Assembly (NCBI RefSeq): GCF_032854445.1
Contig: NC_088296.1
Span: forward strand, 6,687,435-6,751,434
From: Liolophura sinensis
Taxonomy: Eukaryota; Mollusca; Polyplacophora; Chitonida; Chitonidae
DNA: 64,000 nt
Direction: 5' to 3'
The notes below the pieces were generated by a model. The model saw only the letters and a program-made list of their open reading frames with translations. It was not told the DNA's origin and did not search any database. Shown here in pieces: positions 10,663-21,490 of the stretch. Made by a program: the position numbers and the translations under genes. Numbering within the stretch: position 1 is the stretch's first letter; each line of letters starts with the position of its first letter.

Positions 10663-11243
10663 CTTAAAGGAGAAGAAAATTTAAATATCAATCAAATACC
10701 ATTGAAAAGAGTATGCATGTCCTCGTACGTGCATGCCATAAAAAATTCTAATATGTACCTCAAGTTGATAAATTATAAAAGTCTGCGCCAACATCCGCTG
10801 TGGGCGACTCCATTTTGCCTAAGAACTAGTCCAGAAGTCTTGTGTGTTAGGAGCAAAATTGCCGTCGGAAACCGCCGAACTGCAGTTCGTACATGTCCAG
10901 TAGAACTCTTCTTCCAAGAAGGTAACAAACAGTACAGTTCTTTTTCCGCTTGATGATCAGGAAACCAAAATTTTGGACGTAGGTTTCGAGTTTACACGAA
11001 CGAGGTGGCAGTTTTAGTGACTCTCATTGGCTGAGAGGCAACACACCCCCAGCATAAATTACAGGGTGTTAAAGATGGAGGACACGATGAACTCAGCGAT
11101 TTATGCCCACATTGCTGTTTTTAGGCTTTACATGTATGGCAAGGAAAAATGGCAAAATTGTGCAGCAGGCACCACCAGATAGAAAAAAAATGTGCTCCTT
11201 TCAGCCTATAGTGTCATGTTTTTAGGTTTTCTTCTCCTTTAAG
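10663..11243 (+). mobile_element. Non-autonomous TTAA element, family T1
   Basis: A 581-bp element with perfect 17-bp terminal inverted repeats, CTTAAAGGAGAAGAAAA at the left and its reverse complement at 11227-11243. TTAA sits at both ends. A second copy lies reversed at 42110-42691 with the same internal blocks (AAGTCTGCGCCAACATC, CTCATTGGCTGAGAGG, GTGTTAAAGATGGAGGAC). No transposase is present, so it is MITE-like; the TTAA boundaries suggest piggyBac-type mobilisation (inference). Confidence 0.8.
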
Positions 11244-11324
11244 TCTATTCACCTTTAGTACAGTAAAATACAAGTAAAAGGACATGTTCCAGCTGGGTAA
11301 CAGATTACACTGTATAGGTTTGCT

Positions 11325-11460
11325 GGTATAATATACAGATACTGCATGCTGTGAGCTGGCACATCAGGAATGTTCAGCTCCAGAGATTTTTGTCGAGAGC
11401 TGACAATTCTTGATGTCCCACCCCACAGCATGCACCATATGTTTTATTATACTGAAAAAA
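11325..11460. repeat. Palindromic (fold-back) repeat
   Basis: The arms ACTGCATGCTGTGAGCTGG and CCACCCCACAGCATGCA are inverted copies of each other. The same structure occurs at 52495-52655, where the similarity also includes TTTTATTATACTG and ACAGTACCTTTTC next to it. Confidence 0.6.
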
Positions 11461-11479
11461 AAAAACAGTACCTTTTCGA

Positions 11480-12135
11480 GTTGTACAATAACGGAGCTAT
11501 AACCACCGTCCGCTTGTTTACCTTACGAACAAGCAGATAACTTCTGTGGAACAAACGCACATGATCTTTGGATATTAGTGCTAGATCGCTGGATATTGCC
11601 TTCGTGAATGTGTGATGTTGCATTCCTTGGGTGCATGATCCTTGTACATCACTTTTTGTGAAATATCACGTGACTCACGTGGAGAATGTGGAAACTACAA
11701 GGTATAACAATAAGGCATATACACTCAATATGAAATGTGAAAAACCTCAGCTATACATAAAGTTCAAGCTTTAACTGAAACTGACGAAGTGGAACAAGAT
11801 CCATGCTCTGCACACACAATTCAAGCCTGCAAATAAGCAGCCGGACAAAGACACTGTCAGGCATGAAACCCCATCTCCGTGCAAACAACATGCTGGTGGC
11901 GCCCTATAAACTTCATGTGTACGTAAAATTGGGAATCTTCAAGACACTAGTTGGACTGGCTGTTCTACTGAAATATGTCAGCAATACCCGAAGAAGTTAT
12001 TTAGTATCGGTATATTCATGTACAGGTGATGAATAGAGGCCATATCTGAACACATACAAGGTCATTCTTGTATTGTCTGCTCAAATATTTTTTTAATCTC
12101 GCAAAAAAACTTGAATGTATCTGAGTCGTGCCTGC
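11480..12135. other. No gene seen
   Basis: A 77-codon plus-strand open frame at 11803-12036 has no recognisable motif. Nothing else was identified. Confidence 0.35.
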
Positions 12136-13052
12136 AAGTGTAGGTGCAGTGATAGAGAAACAAGCAAGGCCAGGGCCCTATCAAGTGTAGGTGCAGTGAT
12201 AGAGAAACAAGCAAGGTCACGGCCCTATCAAGTGTAGGTGCAGTGGTAGAGAAACAAGCAAGGCCACGGCCCTATCAAGTGTAGGTGCAGTGGTAGAGAA
12301 ACAAGCAAGGCCACGGCCCTATCAAGTGTAGGTGCAGTGATAGAGAAACAAGCAAGGCCACGGCCCTAACAAGTGTAGGTGCAGTGATAGAGAAACAAGC
12401 AAGGCCACAGCCCTATCAAGTGTAGGTGCAGTGACAGAGAAACAAGCAAGGCCACGGCCCTATCAAGTGTAGGTGCAGTGATAGAGAAACAAGCAAGGCC
12501 ACGGCCCTATCAAGTGTAGGTGCAGTGATAGAGAAACAAGCAAGGCCAGGGCCCTATCAAGTGTAGGTGCAGTGATAGAGAAACAAGCAAGGCCACGGCC
12601 CTATCAAGTGTAGGTGCAGTGATAGAGAAACAAGCAAGGCCAGGGCCCTATCAAGTGTAGGTGCAGTGATTGAGAAACAAGCAAGGCCAGGGCCCTATCA
12701 AGTGTAGGTGCAGTGATAGAGAAACAAGCAAGGCCATGGCCCTATCAAGTGTAGGTGCAGTGATAGAGAAACAAGCAAGGCCACGGCCCTATCAAGTGTA
12801 GGTGCAGTGATAGAGAAACAAGCAAGGCCACGGCCCTATCAAGTGTAGGTGCAGTGATAGAGAAACAAGCAAGGCCACGGCCCTATCAAGTGTAGGTGCA
12901 GTGATAGAGAAACAAGCAAGACCAGGGCCCTATCAAGTGTAGGTGCAGTGATTGAGAAACAAGCAAGACCAGGGCCCTATCAAGTGTATGTGCAGTGATT
13001 GAGAAACAAGCAAGGCCAGGGCCCTATCAAGTGTAGGTGCAGTGATAGAGAA
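12136..13052. repeat. 47-bp minisatellite, about 19.5 copies
   Basis: Units read AAGTGTAGGTGCAGTGATAG, AGAAACAAGCAAGGCC, ACGGCCCTATC. They are highly homogeneous; the main variants are ACGG/AGGG and GATAG/GATTG. The right edge runs straight into an R3 copy. Confidence 0.95.
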
Positions 13053-13170
13053 ATATGGGAAAATTGTAAGTTTCACCACCAAGCATAGTACTTTGTGAAA
13101 TTTGTTTGCCTCTAAAAATGTACTTTTGTGGTCAAATCTTTTAGGTCATTTAGGGTGCTTTTCGTTTGAA
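13053..13170 (-). repeat. Dispersed repeat R3, partial
   Basis: On the minus strand it reads CCTAAATGACCTAAAAGATT, CACAAAAGTACATTTTTAGA and GGTGGTGAAACTTACAATTT. It is cut by the 47-bp array. Confidence 0.6.
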
Positions 13171-14029
13171 CTATCACCAAGAATATCCTTGAAATCAAAG
13201 AATGCTATGAAACCTGCTCTTTTGGCATTCTGGGCATGAAAGGTTAGGCTCGGGCTTCTCGTTCCAGTTGGCTTAACACCTAAACAGAGGATAGAAATTC
13301 CCATGGTGTTCAAAGTTCACAATATACCTGAAAAGCTTGTTTTTTTTATCCCTCAAAACTCTCACATTTTTTTAATATAAAAAATCACTTTTTTCAGTTT
13401 CAGTCAAGTTTTTTTTTAGTTAAGAACGCTGCATAATACTGTTATATGATGTTTTCATCTCACACAACGACAAAACTTGTGTAAATTTGCTTGCAAAAGC
13501 TTCCAAAATACAATTAAAAATATGCAAAACTACACTCTCCTGGGGCCTCAGTTGCCTAGATCCCCACCAGAAATTTTCCCTGGACCCAAACCAGTTTTTG
13601 CAGACCCCAGACCCCACCTGTTCGGATCTCTCACTTCCTTGGTTCAATCTCAGCTCTGTTAATGTGAAGTTTAGGATAAGTGTCCAAACATATGAGAGTG
13701 TAAAAGCTTCTCAACTCTCTACTTGGGGCATAAAGATGGCTTTCAGCTGCAGTTTTTCTAAGGCCCCAGTGGTCAGTCTGGAAATTAAGTAGCCAGTATT
13801 TATGACATCAAGGGTTAGAGCTGTCAAAAAACCTCTGTAGCGAGAGGAGCCCGATTAAAGGGCCCTTGTCGCCAGTAAGTTGATCAATGACCTTTAATTA
13901 GCGGCAAAAATTCATAAAATTACTAAGACTAAAATATGCCTCAAAACTTTTTTGACATAACTTTCTTCAATTTGCATAAAACCATTATATTTCTTTTCCG
14001 TTTCATGTATCGTTTAATGGCAAATAAAA
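13171..14029. other. No gene seen; short shared segment
   Basis: CCCCAGTGGTCAGTCTGGAA near 13762 recurs in slightly changed form near 63325 (CCCCAGTGGTCAGTCCAAAA), followed in both by GTAGCCAG. This is an old dispersed repeat. No coding region was accepted. Confidence 0.4.
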
Positions 14030-15270
14030 GGTTTCTGACTGAGTTCCCATGGTCATAAATGATATAAATCAAGTTTCTGGTTGAGTTCCCATGGCTATAA
14101 CTGATAGAAATCAGGTTTCTGGTTGAGTTCCCATGGCCATAACTGATACAAATAAAGAGTTTCTGGTTGAGTTCACATGGCCATAACTGATACAAATGAG
14201 GTTTCTGGTTGAGTTCCCATGGCCATAGTTGATACAAATAAAAGGTTTCTGGTTGAGTTCCCATGGCCATAGCTGATACAAATGAGGTTTCTGGTTGAGT
14301 TCCCATGGCCATAACTGATACAAATGAGGTTTCTGGTTGAGTTCCCATGGCCATAGCTGATACAAATGAGGTTTCTGGTTGAGTTCCCATGGCCATAACT
14401 GATAGAAATCAGGTTTCTGGTTGAGTTCACATGGCCATAACTGATACAAATAAAGAGTTTCTGGTTGAGTTCCCATGGTCATAACGGATACAAATGAGGT
14501 TTCTGGTTGAGTTCCCATGGCCATAACTGATACAAATAAAGAGTTTCTGGTTGAGTTCCCATGGTCATAACTGATACAAACCAGGTTTCTGGTTGAGTTC
14601 CCATGGGCATAACTGATACAAATCAGGTTTCTGGTTGAGTTCCCATGGCCATAGCTGATACAAATAAAGAGTTTCTGATTGAGTTCCCATGGGCATAACT
14701 GATACAAATGAGGTTTCTGGTTGAGTTCCCATGGCCATAACTGATACAAATAAAGGGTTTCTGGTTGAGTTCCCATGGTCATAACTGATACAAATGAGGT
14801 TTCTGGTTGAGTTCCCATGACCATAACTAATACAAATAAAGAGTTTCTGGTTGAGTTCCCATGGTCATAACTGATATAAATCAGGTTTCTGGTTGAGTTC
14901 ACAAGGCCATAACTGATACAAATCAGGTTTCTGGTTGAGTTCCCATGACCATAACTGATACAAATGAGGTTTCTGGTCGAGTTCACATGGCCATAACTGA
15001 TAGAAATCAGGTTTCTGGTTGAGTTCACATAGCCATAACTGATACAAATCAGGTTTCTGGTTGAGTTCCCATTGGCATAACTGATATAAATCAGGTTTCT
15101 GGTTGAGTTCACATGGCCATAACTGATACAAATAAAGAGTTTCTGGTTAAGTTCCCATGGCCATAACTGATACAAATCAGGTTTCTGGTTGAGTTCCCAT
15201 GGCCATAACTGATACAAATCAGGTTTCTGGTTGAGTTCCCATGGCCATAACTAATACAAATCAGGTTTCA
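14030..15270. repeat. 42-bp (44-bp variant) minisatellite, about 29 copies
   Basis: Units read GGTTTCTGGTTGAGTTCCCA, TGGCCATAACTGATACAAAT. Some units carry AAAGAG in place of CAG or GAG, giving 44 bp. 42 is a multiple of 3 and the unit has no stop on the minus strand, so long frames open there (up to 368 codons, shifting frame at 44-bp units). The repeated peptides (NSTRNLICISYGHG, ELNQKPDLYQLWPW, MGTQPETSFVSAMA) are the three frames of one DNA unit. There is no sign of a real gene. Confidence 0.95.
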
Positions 15271-15324
15271 CCTTCACAAAGCATTTTCTTTCTTCATCTT
15301 TTCAGACTACTATATATTGTTAAT

Positions 15325-15545
15325 TAATGGTTTGAAAAGAAAAATTGGAAAAATACTCCCCAATAAGTATTTTAAAGGCAAATAAAGGTCATAAAATATT
15401 ACTTTTGAGGCTGTGAATTTTTGGGAATTTCCAGTCTGATGCTCCTCTACCTTCCAAACAAACATGTTTTCCAAGATCAGCAGAACTCTCAAAATCAGGT
15501 AAAATGAGTGACTTTTGAAAATTTGTTAGATCAAATATGGTATAT
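15325..15545 (+). repeat. Dispersed repeat R3
   Basis: AAAGGCAAATAAAGGTCATA, TCCAAGATCAGCAGAACTCT and AAAATCAGGTAAAATGAGTG occur in R3 order. It begins about 55 bp after the 42-bp array ends. Confidence 0.6.
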
Positions 15546-16225
15546 CAGCAGCACAAACTGTGATCAAATCTGGTCCAATTAGAAACACAAGCCTTTCTGT
15601 GAGAGAAACTGAAATGATTCAATGACTGGTACTAGGCATCAAGTCCGTTCAGCGGTGGAAGAATCAATACTTCCAGTACAAATGCAACTTTCTCAGTGTT
15701 CAACCAGGATAAAGTGTTTAATTACAAAACCCACAGTGCTTCACAATGCACACATCTGCTTCACAATGCACACATTTGCGTTTAACTGACCAACACATTG
15801 CAGCTTAACTTGTTGACTGCCTTGATATTCGTCATGTTGAATTAGATCGCCACTTTAGATTAATGAACAGTTACAATCAAAGCACAACTGAGATACATGT
15901 ACATATTTTGTTACTGACAACTGATATTCTAACATGGTACATGATTAGAATACTGATTTTACACCTAGAGCATACCTTTCGCCTTTCTAACATCATTGGA
16001 AACTGTTCACTGTTCCCCTTTACATGGTTCTGTCCTGCTTCCGTGCTATATTATTATTATTATTATTATTATATACTTTCTTAGTTCTTAGGAGGTTTTC
16101 TGTTTTACGTCGTTTTGAGAATTGGCCTTGCCATGATTAACCTGGAACGTTACTGGTTGATGGCTGGTATATGAATGTCTGTTTCGACCTGTAGATTGAC
16201 ACAGTTATTTCCTCTCGCGGACACT
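15546..16225. other. No gene seen
   Basis: AT-rich, with a TAT/ATT microsatellite at about 16050-16072. No gene was seen. Confidence 0.4.
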
Positions 16226-16535
16226 GAGAGAGTGAATGCTTGGAGTTAAACATCGTACTTAACAATTTTTCTGTCGTGTAACGACGAAGGAGTCCCTAGA
16301 GTGCATGTAATGTGCCCCCCCATGTTGCAGGACGGATTTCCACAGCTCTTTTATCTAGTACTGCTTCACTGAGACCAAAGGCAAGTAAGGCCCCGCCTGA
16401 ACCATTATACTGATACTGGTCAACCAGTAGTTGCACTTCCCCTTAATGCTGAACGCCGAGCCAGGAAGCTAGAATTTCCTCTTTTAAAGTCTTACATGTG
16501 ATCTGACCTAGGATTGACCCTGGATCTGAAAACAT
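16226..16535 (-). mobile_element. SINE-B, fullest copy
   Basis: Blocks on the plus strand: GAGAGAGTGAATGCTTGGAG, CATCGTACTTAACAATTTTT, GACGAAGGAGTCCCTAGAG, GCATGTAATGTGCCCCCC, CAACCAGTAGTTGCACTTCC, TGAACGCCGAGCCAGGAAGC. It ends in ACCTAGGATTGACCCTGG, a reverse-complement tRNA B-box-like motif. This suggests a tRNA-derived SINE running leftwards with a (CACT)n-type tail. The call as a SINE is inference. Confidence 0.65.
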
Positions 16536-16620
16536 AAGTGAAAGTATTTTTACACATAGCTTTCAGTTGTCTGTATGATGAACCTTACTCCGTATTTTGG
16601 CTTTCTTTTTGCTTTAGCAT
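16536..16620 (+). repeat. Short dispersed repeat R5
   Basis: TTTCAGTTGTCTGTATGATG, AACCTTACT and TTTTGGCTTTC recur at 38055-38140 with few changes. Confidence 0.65.
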
Positions 16621-17231
16621 TTCTAACATTAGTTAGTTTGAATCTAAATAGCATTAATTTGAATCTAAATAGCAATGTTGACTGTGATCATCTGTTATAT
16701 TATTTTAATTGCTAATTAGCATTTCAAGTGGTGTGGGACTATATATTTCATTTTAGAATTTCAAACTATTGTCCAGATGCTAACTAGAACAACCAGGATA
16801 AATTTACTCTTCACAACAATATACGGTTGGAGAGGGAGAGGGGGGAGAGGGGGGGGTATAACAAATAAATAAATTATGAGCTATCTGTGGCACTAGCCAA
16901 CAAAACTTCCCAGACAACTTTGATTTGTCCTCTTACAACAGCTTAACTGTAGAAACAGGAGATGTGTACATCACCTTGTCAGGCAGTATCAGCTACAGTG
17001 TAATGGCCTGGAACACAACAGACAACATGCTTGAGATCTGAACTCTGACCTCAAGGTCAAACTGACAAATACAGATAACATGTTCTACTTGTTCTTAAGT
17101 GTAATTTTAAGATAAAAATTTAATATTTGATAGCAAAGCTACAAAAGATGTCGCCTGTAGAAGACACATGCATGCCAAATTTTAAGTTTTACATTACTGA
17201 AACATGGATTATAAGATGGAAGGATTTTTGT
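16621..17231. other. No gene seen
   Basis: Unassigned AT-rich sequence with a short G/A run near 16835-16855. Confidence 0.4.
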
Positions 17232-17243
17232 CACTCTGATTTA

Positions 17244-17504
17244 TTTATTTGATTGGTGTTTTACGCCGTACTCAAGAATATTTCACTTATACGACAGCAG
17301 CCAGCATTATGGTGGGTGGAAACCGGGCAGAACCCGGGGGAAACCCACAACCATCCGCAGGTTTCTAGCAGACCTTCCCACGTACGGCCGGAGAGGAAGC
17401 CAGCATGAACTGAACTTGAACTTACAGCGACCGCATTGGCGAGAGGCTTCTGGGTCATTACGCTGCACTAGGGCCCTAACCAACTGAGCCAGGGAGGCCC
17501 TGGG
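17244..17504 (-). mobile_element. SINE-A, full length
   Basis: It runs from a TTTATTTGATTGGTG tail to the head CAACTGAGCCAGGGAGGCCC (reverse of GGGCCTCCCTGGCTCAGTTG). It is flanked by CACTCTGATTTA (17232-17243) and CACTTTGATTTA (17505-17516), a 12-bp target-site duplication with one mismatch. Confidence 0.93.
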
Positions 17505-17516
17505 CACTTTGATTTA

Positions 17517-18313
17517 AGATAATAAACACAAATACAGATTTCATGTTCCCCTACATGTTATTTTGCTTATATATATATACATATATATGTACAGCTTTAG
17601 GTAAATGCATGCAGTATTGTTTTAGATACCACGATTAACACTTACATTCACATTGATTCCATAATGACTATGTCATGAATTCTATAATTTACAATAATCA
17701 ATATTTAGTAGGCAAACGAAAATTACACTGATGTTTGGTCATGATTTTGAAATGTTTGTCATTTAAATGATGACAAGTTGTACTTGTGTATTATAATATG
17801 ATAACTTGTACTGCTTTATAATATAACTTCACAATATGATAACTTGTGCGCCATTTTCATAGGATCAATTGTACTGCGTTATATTACAATATGACATTTA
17901 CTGTGTTATCAAAGGATTATAGGCGTCTTAAAGCAGAGCCCACAATAGCCTAACATAAACTTGAACGGTGACTGTATTATCGCAATTTTAATGTGGCTGT
18001 AAATATGAAGAAATCACGGATTTATACTCCTTTATAGGGCCTAGGACAAGGATGTTCACTTGACCTAGTTTGTTCGCCTTTCGTTCTGTTATGTTATGTT
18101 ACAAACCTTAAGCCTGAGTCATCCGTTTCAGCTATGTAACTCCAGAACGTTTAGTCAACAAACATGTAACATTTGAAAACAAATCTTAATGTCAAGTGAT
18201 ATGAATAGTAGCACAATTCAAGCACCTGATAAGCAGCTGATTTAATAAAATAAGCAGGTCACTCCCAGAGAGGACTTAATATGCATCGTCAGCAAACGTC
18301 CATATTTCCACCT
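17517..18313. other. No gene seen
   Basis: AT-rich, with an ATATATATAC microsatellite near 17570. No gene was seen. Confidence 0.4.
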
Positions 18314-18323
18314 TTATTTAATC

Positions 18324-18587
18324 CCAGGGCCTCCGTGGCTCAGTTGGTATCGCGCTAGCGCAGCGTAATGACCCAGAAGCCTCTCACCAATGCAGTCGCT
18401 GTGAGTTCAAGTCCAGCTCATGCTGGCTTCCTCTCCGGCCGTAAGTGAGAAGGTCTTCCAGCAACCTGCGGATGGTCGTGGGTTTTCCCTGGGCTCTGCC
18501 CCCGTTTCCTCCTACCATAATGCTTGTCGCCGTCGTATAAGTGAAATATTCTTGAGTACGGCGTAAAACACCAATCAAATAAATAAA
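18324..18587 (+). mobile_element. SINE-A, full length
   Basis: The head reads GGGCCTCCGTGGCTCAGTTG, the B-box region GAGTTCAAGTCC, and the tail ACACCAATCAAATAAATAAA. The 10-bp direct repeat TTATTTAATC (18314-18323 and 18588-18597) fits a target-site duplication. Confidence 0.92.
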
Positions 18588-18664
18588 TTATTTAATCACC
18601 ATCAGGATTATCTGGATAATTAAAAAACCTTGTGTTCCACTGATTTAGTTTGAAAAGGGAGCTT

Positions 18665-18965
18665 TTTTAGAGGTTTTCACACAGTAGCATGTTTGAAAAG
18701 GTAGTGTATTTAACAGGTCTCAAACAGCAGCATGTTTGAAAAGCTAGCGTATTTAACAGGTCTCACAAAGTACCTTGTTTGAAAAGCTAGCATATTTAAG
18801 AGGTCTCAAACAGCAGCATGTTTGAAAATGTAGCCTATTTCAGAGGCCTCAAACAGCAGCATGTTTGAAAAGGGAATGTATTTAAGAGGTCTCAAACAAT
18901 AGCATGTTTGAGAAGGTAGCATATTTCAGAGATCTCAAACAGCAGCATGTTTGAAAAGTCTGAAA
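18665..18965. repeat. 43-bp minisatellite, about 7 copies
   Basis: CAGCAGCATGTTTGAAAAGC, TAGCGTATTTAACAGGTCTC. GTTTGAAAAG at 18691, 18734 and 18777 gives the period. Confidence 0.85.
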
Positions 18966-19084
18966 TAATAAAATACTCTGAAGGTGTGAAATGGACTGCG
19001 CATTAGAAAGGTTTACAAGAGTAACATACTTGAAACAGCAAAGAGTTTTGTATGCACATACATGTGCATGAAATGTGTAGAAGC

Positions 19085-19770
19085 TGCCCATTCAGTATGT
19101 CTAGAGGAGTAGCATACCTGAAATGTAGAACAGCTACCCATTCAGTATGTCTAGAGGAGTAGCATACCTGAAATGTAGAACAGCTACCCATTCAGTATGT
19201 CTAGAGGAGTAGCATACCTGAAATGTAGAACAGCTACCCATTCAGTATGTTTATCAGAAGTAGCACACCTGAAATGTGGAGGATTTGCCCATTCAATATG
19301 TTTACAAAGAGTAGCATACCTGAAATGTGTAGAAGTTGCCCATTCAATATGTTTATAGCATACCTGAAATTTGGAGTAGATGCTTATTTGATATGTTCAT
19401 AATGAGTAGCATACTTGAAATGTGAAAGAGTTGCCCATTCAATATGTTTATCAGGAGTAGCATACTTGAAAATGTGGAGGAGTTGCCCATTAAATATATT
19501 TATAAAGAGTAGCATGCCTGAAATGTGAAAGCGTTGCCCATTCAATATGTTTACCAGGAGGAGCATACTTGAAAATGTGGAGGAGTTGCCCATTAAATAT
19601 ATTTATAAAGAGTAGCATGCCTGAAATGTGAAAGCGTTGCCCATTCAATATGTTTACCAGGAGGAGCATACTTGAAAATGTGAAAGAGTTGCCCATTCAA
19701 TATATTTATAAAGAGTAGCATGCCTGAAATGTGAAAGAGTTAGATATTCGATTCGTTAGAAAGTAGCATA
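19085..19770. repeat. 50-bp minisatellite, about 13 copies
   Basis: Units contain CCCATTCAGTATGTCTAGAG and GAGTAGCATACCTGAAATGT. The first three (from 19091) are identical and later ones diverge. From 19490 a two-unit pattern (TTAAATATATTTATAAAGAG, then TTCAATATGTTTACCAGGAG) repeats. Confidence 0.85.
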
Positions 19771-20419
19771 CTTGAAATGGGAAGAAGATAGACTTTCAAC
19801 AGTAAAATATTCAATGCAGGTGAACATATTCAGGCTGGCGAATGCTATTAATATGAAACGCTTAATAAAGCTGAACAATTGCGAACCTCTCAAATGCCCC
19901 AGATGAGTTTGCATTATTTACAAGTTATACAGTTACTTGGCCAAATGTGCTTAGGCCTTATGCACATATACGCTGTGTGACAACAACAATGTCGCCACAT
20001 AATACATTATCACATTCCTTTTGTTCTGCAACATGTCGTGTCCATTTCCTCTCACGCACAATGCATGCAATGCATGCAATGCATACATCACTCTAGTCTA
20101 CCCTGTTTCTAGCAGATTGTAAAGGCATCATTTCCTCACTGCATGTTATTAAGTTATTACAGCCCCAGAGGACTGTGGGTATTGTGAACAAGGTGCCTCG
20201 GGGTTGAGTTCACTCAGGTTTCCATCAAACCCACACAGATGTATACAGATGACTTCCCCACTCTGCATTCTCCTTTAAACGGGATTACAGGGCGTAACTA
20301 GCTTTGATTCATCAAAGTTTAACAAACAGTATTATATTATGATGTTATATCTATTAATTAATTCATCGTGAGGCTATCAGTTGACTATAAATACAGGTAC
20401 AAGAGCCGGATCAATCCAC
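19771..20419. other. No gene seen
   Basis: There is a small ATGCATGCA run near 20062-20085. No gene was assigned. Confidence 0.4.
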
Positions 20420-21050
20420 TTAACTGGCCCATCATTGCCAAGGCATAAACGGTGAAGACGTTATTGATTTTTGTTCCAACAACAACAACATTTGGTGCTT
20501 TATTCGTCCATGCCTTGGGCAGCCAGATCCAGGATCTGGACAGTTATGGATTTCAACTGTGTACAGACAGCATGCTTCCAAGGTTCCTCTGCAGTCTTGC
20601 TGACAGCATAGCTTTACCCCTAGGGATTGGACAGTACCCTTCAACACGCCTCACTTTGGCGCTCTTATTCTTAAGTAAATCCGTCTGTCAGAGAGCACCG
20701 TGAAGCACCAGCAGACACTTTCAGGTGAGACAAGCTGTGCTCAAAGCTTCACTGGCGTTCTGCAGGGCAAATCATACAACAACAACAACAAGTGGAAATC
20801 TGGTAACACGGAATTGCGAACAGAGCTCTTGTACAGTACATCTGAAAAGGAAATTGTCATTTTTGCCCGTCTGGAGAGGTGCCGTCCTGTCAATTCCTTT
20901 CAATATTAAGACATTGAACGTTTCATTTAATGCTGTGGGTTCATTTAAGGATGTGGAAATGGAATTGGCATTTTTGTCTTCTGGGTTCTATGCTACTCTG
21001 GTTAATTCCTGTTGGGACACCGAATGTTTGATTTAATGTCTAGGACTGGG
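20420..21050. other. GC-richer unique stretch, function unknown
   Basis: Less AT-rich than its surroundings, with open frames of 60-103 codons on both strands (plus 20452-20703 and 20725-21036; minus 20432-20647). None shows a known motif, and both strands are open to a similar extent. It could contain an exon, but nothing chooses a strand. Confidence 0.25.
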
Positions 21051-21490
21051 ATGATGGCTAGTCCAGAGGTAAGTCTATAAAACGTTGAGTAACACACGGT
21101 AACTATCGATGCTGGTTTAAGCCCTATTTCTTGTGAGTATATATAGAAAAAATAACAATGGTTAATTTCACATGGTAACTGAGAACGCTGACTTAAGCGC
21201 AGTATTATGCTGGTATTTAGAGTAATGATGGTTAATTACCTAGGTTTGAGAGGAAGCTGTGTCACCCTGTATTGTATTTTGTGGAAAAAAAATTTGACTA
21301 CCCTTATTCCCAAACCTTCCGCATATGATACACAATAAAAAAAAAAGACTACAGCAGACAGAGTTGCTCCAGGTTAGCAAAGGGTCACACGCAACCGGTG
21401 AAGTCTGGCCTCAGTTTACCTCAGTCAAAAGGGCTTTATTCAAACTGTTCATGTAAAATGCTTCAAGTTAGCAACTTACACACCCATGGC
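21051..21490. other. No gene seen
   Basis: Unassigned sequence left of the T2 element. Confidence 0.4.

Noticed and set aside
10702-10953. 83-codon plus-strand frame
   Set aside because: It lies wholly inside the non-autonomous T1 element and is not open in the second copy.
13420-13792. Overlapping frames of 60-101 codons on both strands
   Set aside because: No splice context or domain; the region shares a dispersed segment with 63.3 kb.
14111-15217. 368-codon open frame on the minus strand
   Set aside because: It is the 42-bp satellite read through; all three frames are open and only unit peptides appear.
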